The position numbers were made by a program, and so were the translations under genes. Under the pieces are notes generated by a model. The model ran no database searches and was not told the DNA's origin. It saw only the letters and a program-made list of their open reading frames with translations. 41,102 nucleotides of DNA from a virus, in IMG/VR virus record IMGVR_UViG_3300028398_000008, positions 1 to 41,102 of that record; one strand, given 5' to 3'. Positions 7,622-14,280 of this stretch are shown piece by piece (the first letter of the stretch is position 1; every line of letters starts with the position of its first letter).

Positions 7622-7626
7622 TTCCC

Positions 7627-7655
7627 TTGACCATCGCATCACAATCCGCTATTCT
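7627..7655 (+). promoter_or_regulatory. Sigma70-like early promoter
   Basis: TTGACC (7627-7632), a 17-base spacer and TATTCT (7650-7655), some 30 bases before the first early start codon at 7686. It is the only good promoter ahead of the plus-strand block that includes the SF1 helicase. Confidence 0.7.
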
Positions 7656-7685
7656 GCCCAAAACAATCAACAGGGATTGCCAAAA

Positions 7686-8336
7686 ATGAATCCTTTCCTG
7701 ATTCTATCTTCATGCCCATCATTCAATCCGCGCACAATCGACGCGGATTCGCTAATCGTAGATTGTCAATCCGGAATACCTATCGCATCCGGGCCGTCAG
7801 AAACAATCGCAACAAACTTGCGATTGCGCAATTCTTGCCCATTAGCAAAATTAATCTATGCCCTAGTCCAAGCAATGGGCAAAGATTTTCGAATCGCTTT
7901 CAAAATCCAAACACTCGAAGAGCAAGCGCAATTCCTGGCAGACGTCTATTCGCTTGCATCACTAGATACCTCTTTACCAGAAACAATCGCAACAATTTCT
8001 TTTTCCCTGAAAGAGCATCCACAAAAGACAATAGAAATGCTCAAAAAAACGCAATTTTCCTTGATAGAAACAGCAATTCACCTAGAAGACTATTGGTTGT
8101 CTTTGGCCAATGCCCTATTACCTGCAAGAGAAAATAATCTAGAATTAATCGTTTGGGCAATAGAACAATCTACGCCAAAAGCAAAGTCAAGAATAGAAGG
8201 AAAATTGGTTCCAGTAAATCAAAAGAAAGAATCTTACTCAATTCACGATTTGCCCTCACAAATCAGGGCAAAAGCGAAAGCGAAAAAGGCAATAAAAGAA
8301 AACTTCATTGCCAATGAATTAAAAGGCCTATTCTGA
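7686..8336 (+). CDS. Unknown early protein, 216 aa
   Basis: First gene of the early operon; not recognised. It starts MNPFLILSSCPSFNPRTIDA, has a helical, Leu-rich middle (residues ~45-165) and a basic Ala/Lys-rich C-terminal region (QIRAKAKAKKAIKENF) that could bind nucleic acid. Start ATG 7686 has CAGGG 10 bases upstream; a TTG three codons earlier is less likely. Its stop overlaps the helicase start (TGATG at 8334), so the two are coupled in translation. As the first gene behind the early promoter it may be a replication initiator or a host-takeover factor; neither is shown by the sequence. Confidence 0.8.
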   Translation: MNPFLILSSCPSFNPRTIDADSLIVDCQSGIPIASGPSETIATNLRLRNSCPLAKLIYALVQAMGKDFRIAFKIQTLEEQAQFLADVYSLASLDTSLPETIATISFSLKEHPQKTIEMLKKTQFSLIETAIHLEDYWLSLANALLPARENNLELIVWAIEQSTPKAKSRIEGKLVPVNQKKESYSIHDLPSQIRAKAKAKKAIKENFIANELKGLF

Positions 8337-9865
8337 TGAGCTTTTTCACAAAGGCGAAAGCCAAAGCAAAAGCCAATTCTAATCTCACAGATCAGCAAGC
8401 TATGGCACTAGAAAATGCCTTGCGCTATCAGCACTCTTTGCTGATAGGCTATGCTGGAACAGGTAAGACATTCACAGCAAAAGCCATTCTCGAAAGGCTT
8501 TCGAAAGAATATGAAGAAACTAATTTAGGCTTTGAGCATCTGGCCTTGCCGCAGGCGCATTTTCCAATAGCAATTTGCGCCTATACAGGCATGGCAGTTT
8601 CCGTCCTAAAAGACCATACAGGCAATGAATGGGCGCCCTACTGCTATACTATTCACAAACTAATAAATTATGCGCCAGAATTGATTGAAACAAAACCGTC
8701 AAAAGCGGATATTGCAAATGGCGCTGATCCATTAGTGCCAATAATCAAGAAAATCTTCACCCCGCACAGAAATAAAGCTTGCCAGTTAACGGGACTGCGT
8801 TTCCTAATCGTTGATGAAATATCAATGATCCCGCCAAATCTTTGGCAAGAGCTGATGGACGCAATTCCGTCCGATTGCAAAATCTTATGCATCGGAGATT
8901 TAGCACAATTGCCGCCAGTCATGGGCTCTTCAATCATGCCCGAATTGGCAGCAGAATGGCCAACAGTCGAATTGACAAAAGTATTTAGAACAAAAGTTTC
9001 CCTGATTATAAACAATGCCCATGCAATCAGGCAAGGCAAAGCACCAGAAAAAGGCGAAGATTTTCAAATCTTAGGCATTTCTGCAAAGGCGCATCTTGCG
9101 CAACAACAGATAATTAATTTTTTTAATAATGCACAAGATTATGACCATGAACAGGATATTATCTTAACCCCGCTAAATGGAACACCAGTAGGGCAGGAAC
9201 AGCTTAACCAGCTGCTACGCAAAATTAACAACCCATCGGCAAAGGTGCGCATAGTAAAAACAATGCGCAATACAAAGCGCTTTGCCATCGGTGACCGAGT
9301 TATGACAACAAAGAATGACGCAGACCTAGGCATTTTCAATGGGCAATTGGGCAAGATTGTATCAATCGTGCGCAATGCACAATCAGGCTTTATTGCGGAT
9401 GAAGATCATTCATCCGAAAACTTGTCTATCTCTTTTGACACAACAGCAATATCTGCATTTAGCACAGATGAAGACGGAACCAGCGAAAGACTGGCTTCTC
9501 ATTCAATTGAGGTTTTATTCGATAATGGAGAAACCATCTCTTTCTCAACGTCTAATCAAATTGAAAATCTTCAGCTTGCATGGGCAATTACTGTCCACAA
9601 AGCGCAAGGCTCTGGATTTCGTCATGTATATATAATCCTGCATAATGCCCATGCAAGACTACTGAATAATGAAATACTCTACACCGCTGTAACTAGGGCA
9701 AGAGAAAAAGTGACCATACTTGCAACATCCTACGCGATTAAAAAAGCTATCACTAATCAGCTAATAAAAGGAGCTACTCTTGAAGAGAAATTAGCGGCTT
9801 TTCAAAAGAAAAATGCACCTAATCTAACCGCTCAAAAATCAATCGCATTCGGGAAGAGCAATTAA
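8336..9865 (+). CDS. SF1B DNA helicase, Dda/RecD2-like
   Basis: ATP-dependent 5'-3' type helicase of 509 residues. Walker A GYAGTGKT at 38-45, Walker B VDEIS at 159-163, motif III GDLAQLPPV at 187-195, motif V-like VHKAQGSGF at 420-428 and motif VI YTAVTRARE at 449-457 (UvrD_C_2-type) are all intact. The GDxxQLPPV and VHKxQG forms are characteristic of the RecD2/Dda/Pif1 branch. The N-terminal ~15 residues are an AKAKAKAK low-complexity tail, continuing the same kind of sequence found at the end of the preceding protein. It probably assists replication start or fork restart; a second, DnaB-like helicase candidate is encoded at 21776-23089. Confidence 0.93.
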   Translation: MSFFTKAKAKAKANSNLTDQQAMALENALRYQHSLLIGYAGTGKTFTAKAILERLSKEYEETNLGFEHLALPQAHFPIAICAYTGMAVSVLKDHTGNEWAPYCYTIHKLINYAPELIETKPSKADIANGADPLVPIIKKIFTPHRNKACQLTGLRFLIVDEISMIPPNLWQELMDAIPSDCKILCIGDLAQLPPVMGSSIMPELAAEWPTVELTKVFRTKVSLIINNAHAIRQGKAPEKGEDFQILGISAKAHLAQQQIINFFNNAQDYDHEQDIILTPLNGTPVGQEQLNQLLRKINNPSAKVRIVKTMRNTKRFAIGDRVMTTKNDADLGIFNGQLGKIVSIVRNAQSGFIADEDHSSENLSISFDTTAISAFSTDEDGTSERLASHSIEVLFDNGETISFSTSNQIENLQLAWAITVHKAQGSGFRHVYIILHNAHARLLNNEILYTAVTRAREKVTILATSYAIKKAITNQLIKGATLEEKLAAFQKKNAPNLTAQKSIAFGKSN

Positions 9866-9866
9866 C

Positions 9867-10499
9867 ATGGAAAAGATCAAAAAGAAAATTGCAGCCTTAC
9901 TCGCAAAGACAAAAGAAGCGGGCTGCACAGAACAGGAAGCACTTGCAGCTGCCAAGAAGGCACGCGATCTTCTAGATAAATATAACTTATCAATCCAAGA
10001 CATTGCAATCGCAGAAGACAAACCAGAATACAAACGCGAATATGTATGTCCAATCAGAAAGCGGCCAAATCTAATTATTAGACTGGCAAATGCTGTGTCT
10101 CTTTACACAGACACATATGCGCTGCGAACGAAAGATGGTTTTATTTTCTTTTATGGGAAAGAGCTGGATACCTATTTCGCAGCTAATCTGCTAACGCAAT
10201 TGGAAGCCTGGATCTTACAAGGTGCACAATTCATCTATGGCAGAGAAGAGCTAAACTCCTACTTTGTAGGTGCACTTGCCGCAATCAACAATAAACTAAT
10301 CGCAGCCGCAAGGAAAAGAGAAAAAGAGTCTCTCTTGCCAGTAGTCCAAACAAGGGAAAATGCAAAGCGCAAGTTTCTTGAGGAAAATAACGTAAGCACA
10401 GCAAAGATTAAAAATTTAAGGGCCAAGAACAGAGCTGCCTTTAGTTTTGGCTACGAACACGGCAACAGGGCACAGATCAGAAAGGGCATTGACAAATGA
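9867..10499 (+). CDS. DUF2786-domain protein
   Basis: A 210-residue protein whose first ~45 residues (KIKKKIAALLAKTKEAGCTE, then EALAAAKKARDLLDKYNLSI) match the pattern of DUF2786, a small helical domain common in phages and bacteria with unknown biochemistry. The remainder has alternating strands and helices, and the last 60 residues are strongly basic (KREKESLLPV, ENAKRKFLEENN, KNLRAKNRAAF), pointing to nucleic-acid contact. It begins one base after the helicase stop and its own stop overlaps the next start (ATGA at 10496). Its place next to the helicase suggests a helper in DNA metabolism. Confidence 0.75.
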   Translation: MEKIKKKIAALLAKTKEAGCTEQEALAAAKKARDLLDKYNLSIQDIAIAEDKPEYKREYVCPIRKRPNLIIRLANAVSLYTDTYALRTKDGFIFFYGKELDTYFAANLLTQLEAWILQGAQFIYGREELNSYFVGALAAINNKLIAAARKREKESLLPVVQTRENAKRKFLEENNVSTAKIKNLRAKNRAAFSFGYEHGNRAQIRKGIDK

Positions 10500-10765
10500 A
10501 CAATGAAGTCATAGCCCGATTTGCTAATAGCTATCAAGAGTTTCCTGTCGAAATTAATGTTAAAGGAGTAGAAAGGACCATCTGTTTTAGTAATCTTGAA
10601 CAAAGACTAAATGAACATGTGCGCAAACTTCGTTCAATGATGGGTGAAAATGTGCGTATGATATGCACACAAGTAACTACAACAACCCTAACAGTATCAT
10701 TCCCAGATCAATTTCCATTTGCACTATTCTTTATCACAGTAACGCCTAAAGCAAAGGAGAAATAG
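10496..10765 (+). CDS. Small unknown protein, 89 aa, paralogue of the next gene
   Basis: Function unknown. It shares a layout with the 99-residue product of 10770-11069: the same first four residues (MNNE), then FA, a P-V-x-I strand, an LEQ-x-L helix, VR-x-IC, and an FFI strand near the C-terminus. This points to an ancient tandem duplication. No membrane segment or known motif is present; the fold is likely a small alpha/beta domain. The start overlaps the stop of the DUF2786 gene. Confidence 0.75.
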   Translation: MNNEVIARFANSYQEFPVEINVKGVERTICFSNLEQRLNEHVRKLRSMMGENVRMICTQVTTTTLTVSFPDQFPFALFFITVTPKAKEK

Positions 10766-10769
10766 GCAA

Positions 10770-11069
10770 ATGAACAACGAAGCAACAATCAAGCAGTTTG
10801 CGGCACAATTCACCATGCCTGTGGTAATAACTACTCACGGGCACAAAGCAGAATTCGTGCTCAAGGAGGTATGCCAAGCAAAGCTTGAGCAAAACCTGCT
10901 CGATTACCTGCATGATCTAAAGATAATTGCAGAAGGTAAGATACCTGGAGAAGTGCGCGTCATCTGCAAGATACCTGCCAAAAATGTCCTAGCTATCGAA
11001 TTTTATGACGATCCAGACGCAGTAATGCCATGCACATGGTTCTTCATCAGCATCAAAGAGGAACACTAA
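10770..11069 (+). CDS. Small unknown protein, 99 aa, paralogue of the previous gene
   Basis: Function unknown. Begins MNNEATIKQFAAQFTMPVVI and keeps the same order of short conserved stretches as the preceding gene product: LEQNLLDYLHDLK corresponds to its LEQRLNEHVRKLR, VRVIC to its VRMIC, and WFFISI to its LFFITV. It is about 10 residues longer because of an acidic insert (DDPDAVMP). GGAG lies upstream of ATG 10770. Both belong to a run of six small, tightly packed genes that look like an early-expressed accessory set. Confidence 0.75.
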   Translation: MNNEATIKQFAAQFTMPVVITTHGHKAEFVLKEVCQAKLEQNLLDYLHDLKIIAEGKIPGEVRVICKIPAKNVLAIEFYDDPDAVMPCTWFFISIKEEH

Positions 11070-11070
11070 C

Positions 11071-11319
11071 ATGCATAAAACTACCTACGCCATAGACAAA
11101 ACCGGCAAGAAGTTTATTGTCATATGGGAACATGACGTAAATTTCAATCTGCATGACGCAATCCTAGCTGATTATAATAACGCTAAGCTAATCTCTTTCA
11201 CTACCTGCCAAGATGACAAGTCACCTGTAATCGGACATATACAGCTAGTTGACGGAGAGTCTATACAGTTTTTTTCTGTTTGTGGGAAAAAACTAACAAA
11301 AGAGGAAGTGTGGCCATGA
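11071..11319 (+). CDS. Small unknown protein, 82 aa
   Basis: Function unknown. Mostly short beta strands (KKFIVIWEHDV, KLISFTTCQ, GHIQLVDGESIQFFSV) with two Cys. It starts one base after the previous stop with AGAGG upstream, and its stop overlaps the following start codon (ATGA at 11316). No membrane segment or known motif is seen. The tight packing shows co-translation with neighbours. Confidence 0.7.
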   Translation: MHKTTYAIDKTGKKFIVIWEHDVNFNLHDAILADYNNAKLISFTTCQDDKSPVIGHIQLVDGESIQFFSVCGKKLTKEEVWP

Positions 11320-11564
11320 TTATATACAAATTTTCTCTTAACGTGGGCAGAAATGCCAAAGTCTATCTGCGTTTTCAAGATATGAAGAAAGCTAGGCAAT
11401 TACTGCAAAAGGCAATTGCCAAGGAAAATCTGCAAAACTCGGTTGTCATTCGCAGTTATGGTTACGAAAAAGAAGAGGCAATCCGACCACAACAAGTAGT
11501 CATAACATACGCTGACGGACTAACCTCCAGCTATTTAGTCTGGGCCCTAGAGGAGATGGACTAA
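11316..11564 (+). CDS. Small unknown protein, 82 aa
   Basis: Function unknown. Start ATG 11316 was chosen over an upstream in-frame TTG because it forms an ATGA overlap with the previous stop and has AGAGGAAG ahead of it. The protein begins MIIYKFSLNVGRNAKVYLRF, followed by a Lys-rich helix (KKARQLLQKAIAKENLQ) and two strands. The pattern strand-helix-strand may be a small RNA- or protein-binding fold. Its stop overlaps the next start (TAATG). Confidence 0.7.
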   Translation: MIIYKFSLNVGRNAKVYLRFQDMKKARQLLQKAIAKENLQNSVVIRSYGYEKEEAIRPQQVVITYADGLTSSYLVWALEEMD

Positions 11565-12067
11565 TGCACCTTGTTTTAGACAAAGAAAAGTATGAAGTTT
11601 TCGCAGCAAATACTAGAAGACCTTTGTTTGAAGAATGCCCTCCGCTATCACCGAACGCAATCTTCAGACGCTATGATCTTCTTCACGGAAGTATATTGAC
11701 AGCAGAATGGCCTCGACCTAAACCAACGCGTAAGGCATACTTTTATAGAGCCTATGACGCCAATTGGCTTATCGTCGATGACAAGGTCTATTGGTTGCAG
11801 AGTTACCTTACAGATAGCTATATTTATACACATAAGCTAGCTGCTATGTTATCTCTATTCTGTGATCTAAAATGCAGCGTAAAGACAGAGGACGGCTCGC
11901 GCACGAATAGGGCAACCGCCCTGAAATGGAAAGATCCGCGAGATAAGATTCTCGCAATGCATCTACCGACAGCTAAGTTTATCTTGCGGGATAAACCGCC
12001 AATTATCGGCAACTGGAAAGATGTTCCTCTTGGAACACGAATTGAAAAAGTGAAGGCTTTACCATGA
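11564..12067 (+). CDS. Unknown protein, 167 aa
   Basis: Function unknown. It begins MHLVLDKEKYEVFAANTRRP and has a region rich in aromatic residues (KAYFYRAYDANWLIVDDKVYW, in two adjoining strands) and a basic C-terminal part. It is joined by TAATG to the gene before and by ATGA to the gene behind (start 12064), so it sits in the middle of a coupled array. No membrane segment or catalytic motif is visible. Confidence 0.7.
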   Translation: MHLVLDKEKYEVFAANTRRPLFEECPPLSPNAIFRRYDLLHGSILTAEWPRPKPTRKAYFYRAYDANWLIVDDKVYWLQSYLTDSYIYTHKLAAMLSLFCDLKCSVKTEDGSRTNRATALKWKDPRDKILAMHLPTAKFILRDKPPIIGNWKDVPLGTRIEKVKALP

Positions 12068-12422
12068 AAAATATAAACTAACAAAGATAACGATCTACAT
12101 TGAGTCTACAAAACTTCATAGGATCAAGGCATTGCGAGATATTCCAGAACATGTAGTAAAGAAAGGAGACTTCGACGGATGGGTTGAGAATGAAAACAAT
12201 CTTTCTCAAACTGGCAATTGCTGGATTGCCAATGACGGTATCGCCTTCAAAGGCGGATATGTATTAGGTAACGCTCTAGTCAAAGATCTTGGCATTGTTC
12301 GTGACAGGGCAATAGTTACAGATAACGCGTTGGTCTGCGACACGGCAACAATTACGAAAGGCGCAGCACTTGGCGGCTATAGCAAGGCAATTGATTTTGA
12401 CTACATAAAAGGAGAGCTCTAA
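12064..12422 (+). pseudogene. Hexapeptide beta-helix protein (YdcK-like), frame broken at an A run
   Basis: The C-terminal 96 residues, open from 12132, contain six V/I-x-x-x-A/G-x hexapeptide steps (VLGNAL, VKDLGI, VRDRAI, VTDNAL, VCDTAT, ITKGAA) preceded by KGDFDGWVENENNLSQ. This is the hallmark of phage and bacterial left-handed beta-helix proteins. Family members normally start about 25 residues earlier, and that part (KYKLTKITI, then LHRIKALRDIP) is present in the same frame without a start codon. The expected start is ATG 12064, which overlaps the previous stop as ATGA. From it the frame hits TAA after five codons. A single -1 shift on AAAAA (12067-12071) restores MKKYKLTK. The gene is either recoded, mutated, or carries an assembly error. 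Confidence 0.7.
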
Positions 12423-12571
12423 TGAAAAAGAATTGGTCACTTACGCTCTACTGGCAAAGAGCTAGCCAAAACTGGAAAGTTGACTCGCTTGGGGAAGCGT
12501 TTCGCATCATTGAGCAAAATGCATTGCCTGAACCACCAAAATCAATAACTATCATGAGGATTAAGAAATGA
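12422..12571 (+). CDS. Small unknown protein, 49 aa
   Basis: Begins MKKNWSLTLYWQRASQNWKV and has three Trp in its first 20 residues, with a short Pro-rich part and a basic end (IMRIKK). It is linked by TAATG to the gene before and by ATGA to the gene behind (12568), the same junction style as its neighbours, which is the main support for it being real. Function unknown. Confidence 0.6.
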   Translation: MKKNWSLTLYWQRASQNWKVDSLGEAFRIIEQNALPEPPKSITIMRIKK

Positions 12572-12708
12572 AAATTGAAACAGCAATAATTATCTTATGC
12601 GCAATCTTCTTAGGTTATCTAGGAATTAGCTTATCCAGTTACTGGCTAATTCTAGTAGCTGTAATGTTTGGTTGGGCAATAACAGGGAGAATATTCAATG
12701 GACAATAA
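12568..12708 (+). CDS. Small membrane protein, 46 aa (holin-like candidate)
   Basis: Two hydrophobic segments, TAIIILCAIFLGYLGISL (residues ~5-22) and YWLILVAVMFGWAI (~25-38), separated by a short polar turn, with a basic-polar tail GRIFNGQ. It overlaps both neighbours by a few bases (ATGA at 12568; next start 12698). It lies two genes upstream of the endolysin. A role in lysis timing, or in altering the host membrane early, is possible; a better holin candidate is encoded in the late operon. Confidence 0.6.
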   Translation: MKIETAIIILCAIFLGYLGISLSSYWLILVAVMFGWAITGRIFNGQ

Positions 12709-12916
12709 GACTGAATGGATTGTGTTCGCAGGAGCACGCAATATTTTCTTCATTTGCGACAATGAAGAAATGGCCAAAGAGCTGTGTGCCAACCTTATTT
12801 CTGAGGGCAAGTATGACTTTGTAGAAATGCCAAGACAGATGACTAAACGCGCTGTAAATAAATATGGTGTCAATGATAGCGCCGGACAAATCAACAGATA
12901 TGTTGTCAGTGAGTAA
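12698..12916 (+). CDS. Small unknown protein, 72 aa
   Basis: Begins MDNKTEWIVFAGARNIFFIC and continues with an amphipathic helix (NEEMAKELCANLISEGK) and a basic region. The strand-helix arrangement suggests a compact soluble domain. GGGAGA precedes ATG 12698, which lies within the end of the membrane protein gene. It is the last gene before palindromic element 2 and closes the early array. Function unknown. Confidence 0.7.
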   Translation: MDNKTEWIVFAGARNIFFICDNEEMAKELCANLISEGKYDFVEMPRQMTKRAVNKYGVNDSAGQINRYVVSE

Positions 12917-12919
12917 GCA

Positions 12920-13042
12920 ATGAAAAAATCTCTTGACAAGATTAGCGACTGAGCGTAGTCTGCCGCAGGCAGGCTTTCCGCAGGAAAGGCTGACGGCGCG
13001 CTAGCGCTGGCGAGGGAGCGGCTTGTCAAGAGATTATTTCAT
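12920..13042. repeat. 123-bp nested palindromic element, copy 2
   Basis: Outer arms 12920-12940 and 13022-13042 are inverted repeats matching at 20 of 21 positions. The GC-rich core holds small hairpins CTGCC-GCA-GGCAG and CTTTCC-GCA-GGAAAG and the palindrome GCGCTAGCGC. CGTAG (12954-12958), eight bases, AGGCAGGC (12967-12974) and CTGACG (12990-12995) occur in the same order as in copy 1, with identical spacing between the first two. The arms of both copies also resemble each other (TGAAA, then AT, then TTGACA). It separates the early array from the endolysin promoter and could stop or process transcripts. Confidence 0.85.
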
Positions 13043-13077
13043 CAGTAGAAGATAGATTAATTTTTTCAAAAAAAGTA

Positions 13078-13106
13078 TTGACAATTTTGTAATTCCTGTG
13101 TAATTT
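13078..13106 (+). promoter_or_regulatory. Promoter-like element with overlapping GTAATTT repeat (site 4)
   Basis: TTGACA (13078-13083) is a perfect -35 box; 17 bases on, TAATTT (13101-13106) is a weak -10 box. The direct repeat GTAATTCCTGTGTAATTT occupies 13089-13106 with the same 11-bp period as the sites at 5452, 7241 and 7604, and covers the spacer and -10 box. A protein bound here would probably block or remodel the promoter, which could delay the endolysin and replication block. Confidence 0.55.
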
Positions 13107-13147
13107 ATATGTAACAAAACAATTTGAAAGTAATAGGAGCCAGGAAA

Positions 13148-13870
13148 ATGAGTAGACAAACAGTTAAACAAATACAAGCTAATCTAGCAATAATCGGGTG
13201 TAATCCAGGACTGATTGATGGAATTATCGGTCCTAGGACTAGAAGAGCAATAGTTTGCGCAAAGAAAAAAGCAAATTATCCTATAGGAGCTGATACTCCA
13301 GCAGTAGATACTTTCTTTATTAAACAACTTCGAGATATGGTTAAAGAACAGTATAGAAGTCGCCTTGAAGCACCGTATATTTGGATAAATTATGCACATA
13401 GATTTCTAGGCCTACATGAAAGATTTGATAATAAAAAACTTGCCCACTTTCTGCGATCTGACGGATTTACTGTTGGGAACCCAAGGAAGTTTCCTTGGTG
13501 TGGAGATTTCATAGAGACAGTAATGTCTAATTGCGCGATTAACTATTCTAGAAAAGATTGGCATAAAACATTAAGAGCTAATCCATATTGGGCCCGAAAT
13601 TGGGCTTATTATGGAAAGCCAGCGGGAAAAGTTTATGGTGCTGTTGGTGTCTTTAGTCGAGGACCGAGAAGCGGACATGTTGCATTTTTGATAGGTGAAC
13701 GAAAAGGTTATTTCCGAATCCTCGGAGGTAATCAATCAAATCGTGTTAATGAAACCTGGATAGCTAAACGTCGACTACTTGCGGCTAGGTGGCCTGCCCA
13801 TTATCATAATCCAAAGATTATTTTACCTAAAGTTTCGCGCAATGGAAAGGTCTATGGTAACAATGACTGA
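13148..13870 (+). CDS. Endolysin: peptidoglycan-binding domain plus CHAP-like (TIGR02594-type) peptidase
   Basis: A 240-residue cell-wall hydrolase. Residues ~5-45 have the PG_binding_1 pattern (VKQIQANLAIIGCNPGLIDG, then GPRTRRAI). The C-terminal domain shows PWCGDF at 116-121 with the likely catalytic Cys118, SGHVAF at 176-181 with the likely catalytic His177, and ILGGNQSN at 191-198, the combination seen in TIGR02594 CHAP-like proteins. No signal peptide or membrane segment is present, so release needs a holin. Start ATG 13148 was preferred to an in-frame TTG at 13124 because AGGAG lies between them. Unusually it heads the replication block on the plus strand, far from the holin and spanin genes of the late operon. 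Confidence 0.88.
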   Translation: MSRQTVKQIQANLAIIGCNPGLIDGIIGPRTRRAIVCAKKKANYPIGADTPAVDTFFIKQLRDMVKEQYRSRLEAPYIWINYAHRFLGLHERFDNKKLAHFLRSDGFTVGNPRKFPWCGDFIETVMSNCAINYSRKDWHKTLRANPYWARNWAYYGKPAGKVYGAVGVFSRGPRSGHVAFLIGERKGYFRILGGNQSNRVNETWIAKRRLLAARWPAHYHNPKIILPKVSRNGKVYGNND

Positions 13871-14276
13871 TCTAAATAAAATATATTCTGTTGCCCAAAA
13901 ATGGAAAGAGTCTTCTGTAATTTCTGTTTCAACTACAAATGAAGCATGTGCTTATATTGCTATTATTGGTGCTAAGGAATGGCGCATTAGAGAAGACTGG
14001 AACAGGGCTAAACCAAAAGAAGAACATGTAGCGTTACCTGTTCGCCTTGCTTTTAGACTACCGGAAGATAAGAACCCTGAAGCTTTTCTAAAGGCAATAC
14101 GCACAGCTATTTCTAGAAGTAGAAGTAGACTAGCAGAGCAAGGAAAACGCGCACGTATGTTTTCTTTGAAACTGGAAAAGTTCGGAGAACATTCATTAGT
14201 TCTTCTCTATTCAGAAGATAAGGCAGCAATAGCACGTGAAGTAAACAATTCTCTTGATAATCTTTTGGAGGATTAA
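13863..14276 (+). CDS. Unknown protein, 137 aa
   Basis: Function unknown. It starts MTDLNKIYSVAQKWKESSVI within the last codons of the endolysin gene; ATG 13854 is an alternative (GGAAAGG lies before both, at 4 or 13 bases). The middle is basic and Ser/Arg-rich (AIRTAISRSRSRLAEQGKRA) and the C-terminus acidic. A mixed alpha/beta domain with a basic helix would fit a nucleic-acid partner of the genes that follow, which belong to recombination. No motif proves this. Confidence 0.7.
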   Translation: MTDLNKIYSVAQKWKESSVISVSTTNEACAYIAIIGAKEWRIREDWNRAKPKEEHVALPVRLAFRLPEDKNPEAFLKAIRTAISRSRSRLAEQGKRARMFSLKLEKFGEHSLVLLYSEDKAAIAREVNNSLDNLLED

Positions 14277-14280
14277 AGAA

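Larger units (their letters stand above)
7173..7626. repeat. Noncoding AAATTAC/GTAATTT-rich region (possible origin or control region)
   Basis: There is no gene here, within a gap of about 600 bases between divergent genes. The heptamer AAATTAC or its complement occurs eight times: plus orientation at 7241, 7252, 7428, 7506 and 7527, minus orientation at 7351, 7604 and 7615. Two pairs are spaced 11 bp and one 21 bp, close to one and two helical turns. The plus strand is poor in G. Clustered, helically phased short repeats in AT-rich DNA ahead of replication genes are typical of an origin or a regulatory hub. I cannot distinguish these from sequence alone. Confidence 0.55.

Noticed and set aside
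7627-7655. Phage-specific (T7-type) RNA polymerase promoter
   Set aside because: The boxes fit host sigma70, and no phage RNA polymerase gene is present.
12920-12952. Ten-codon frame MKKSLDKISD at the start of palindromic element 2
   Set aside because: It ends within the palindrome and has a weak ribosome site; the bases are explained by the inverted arm.
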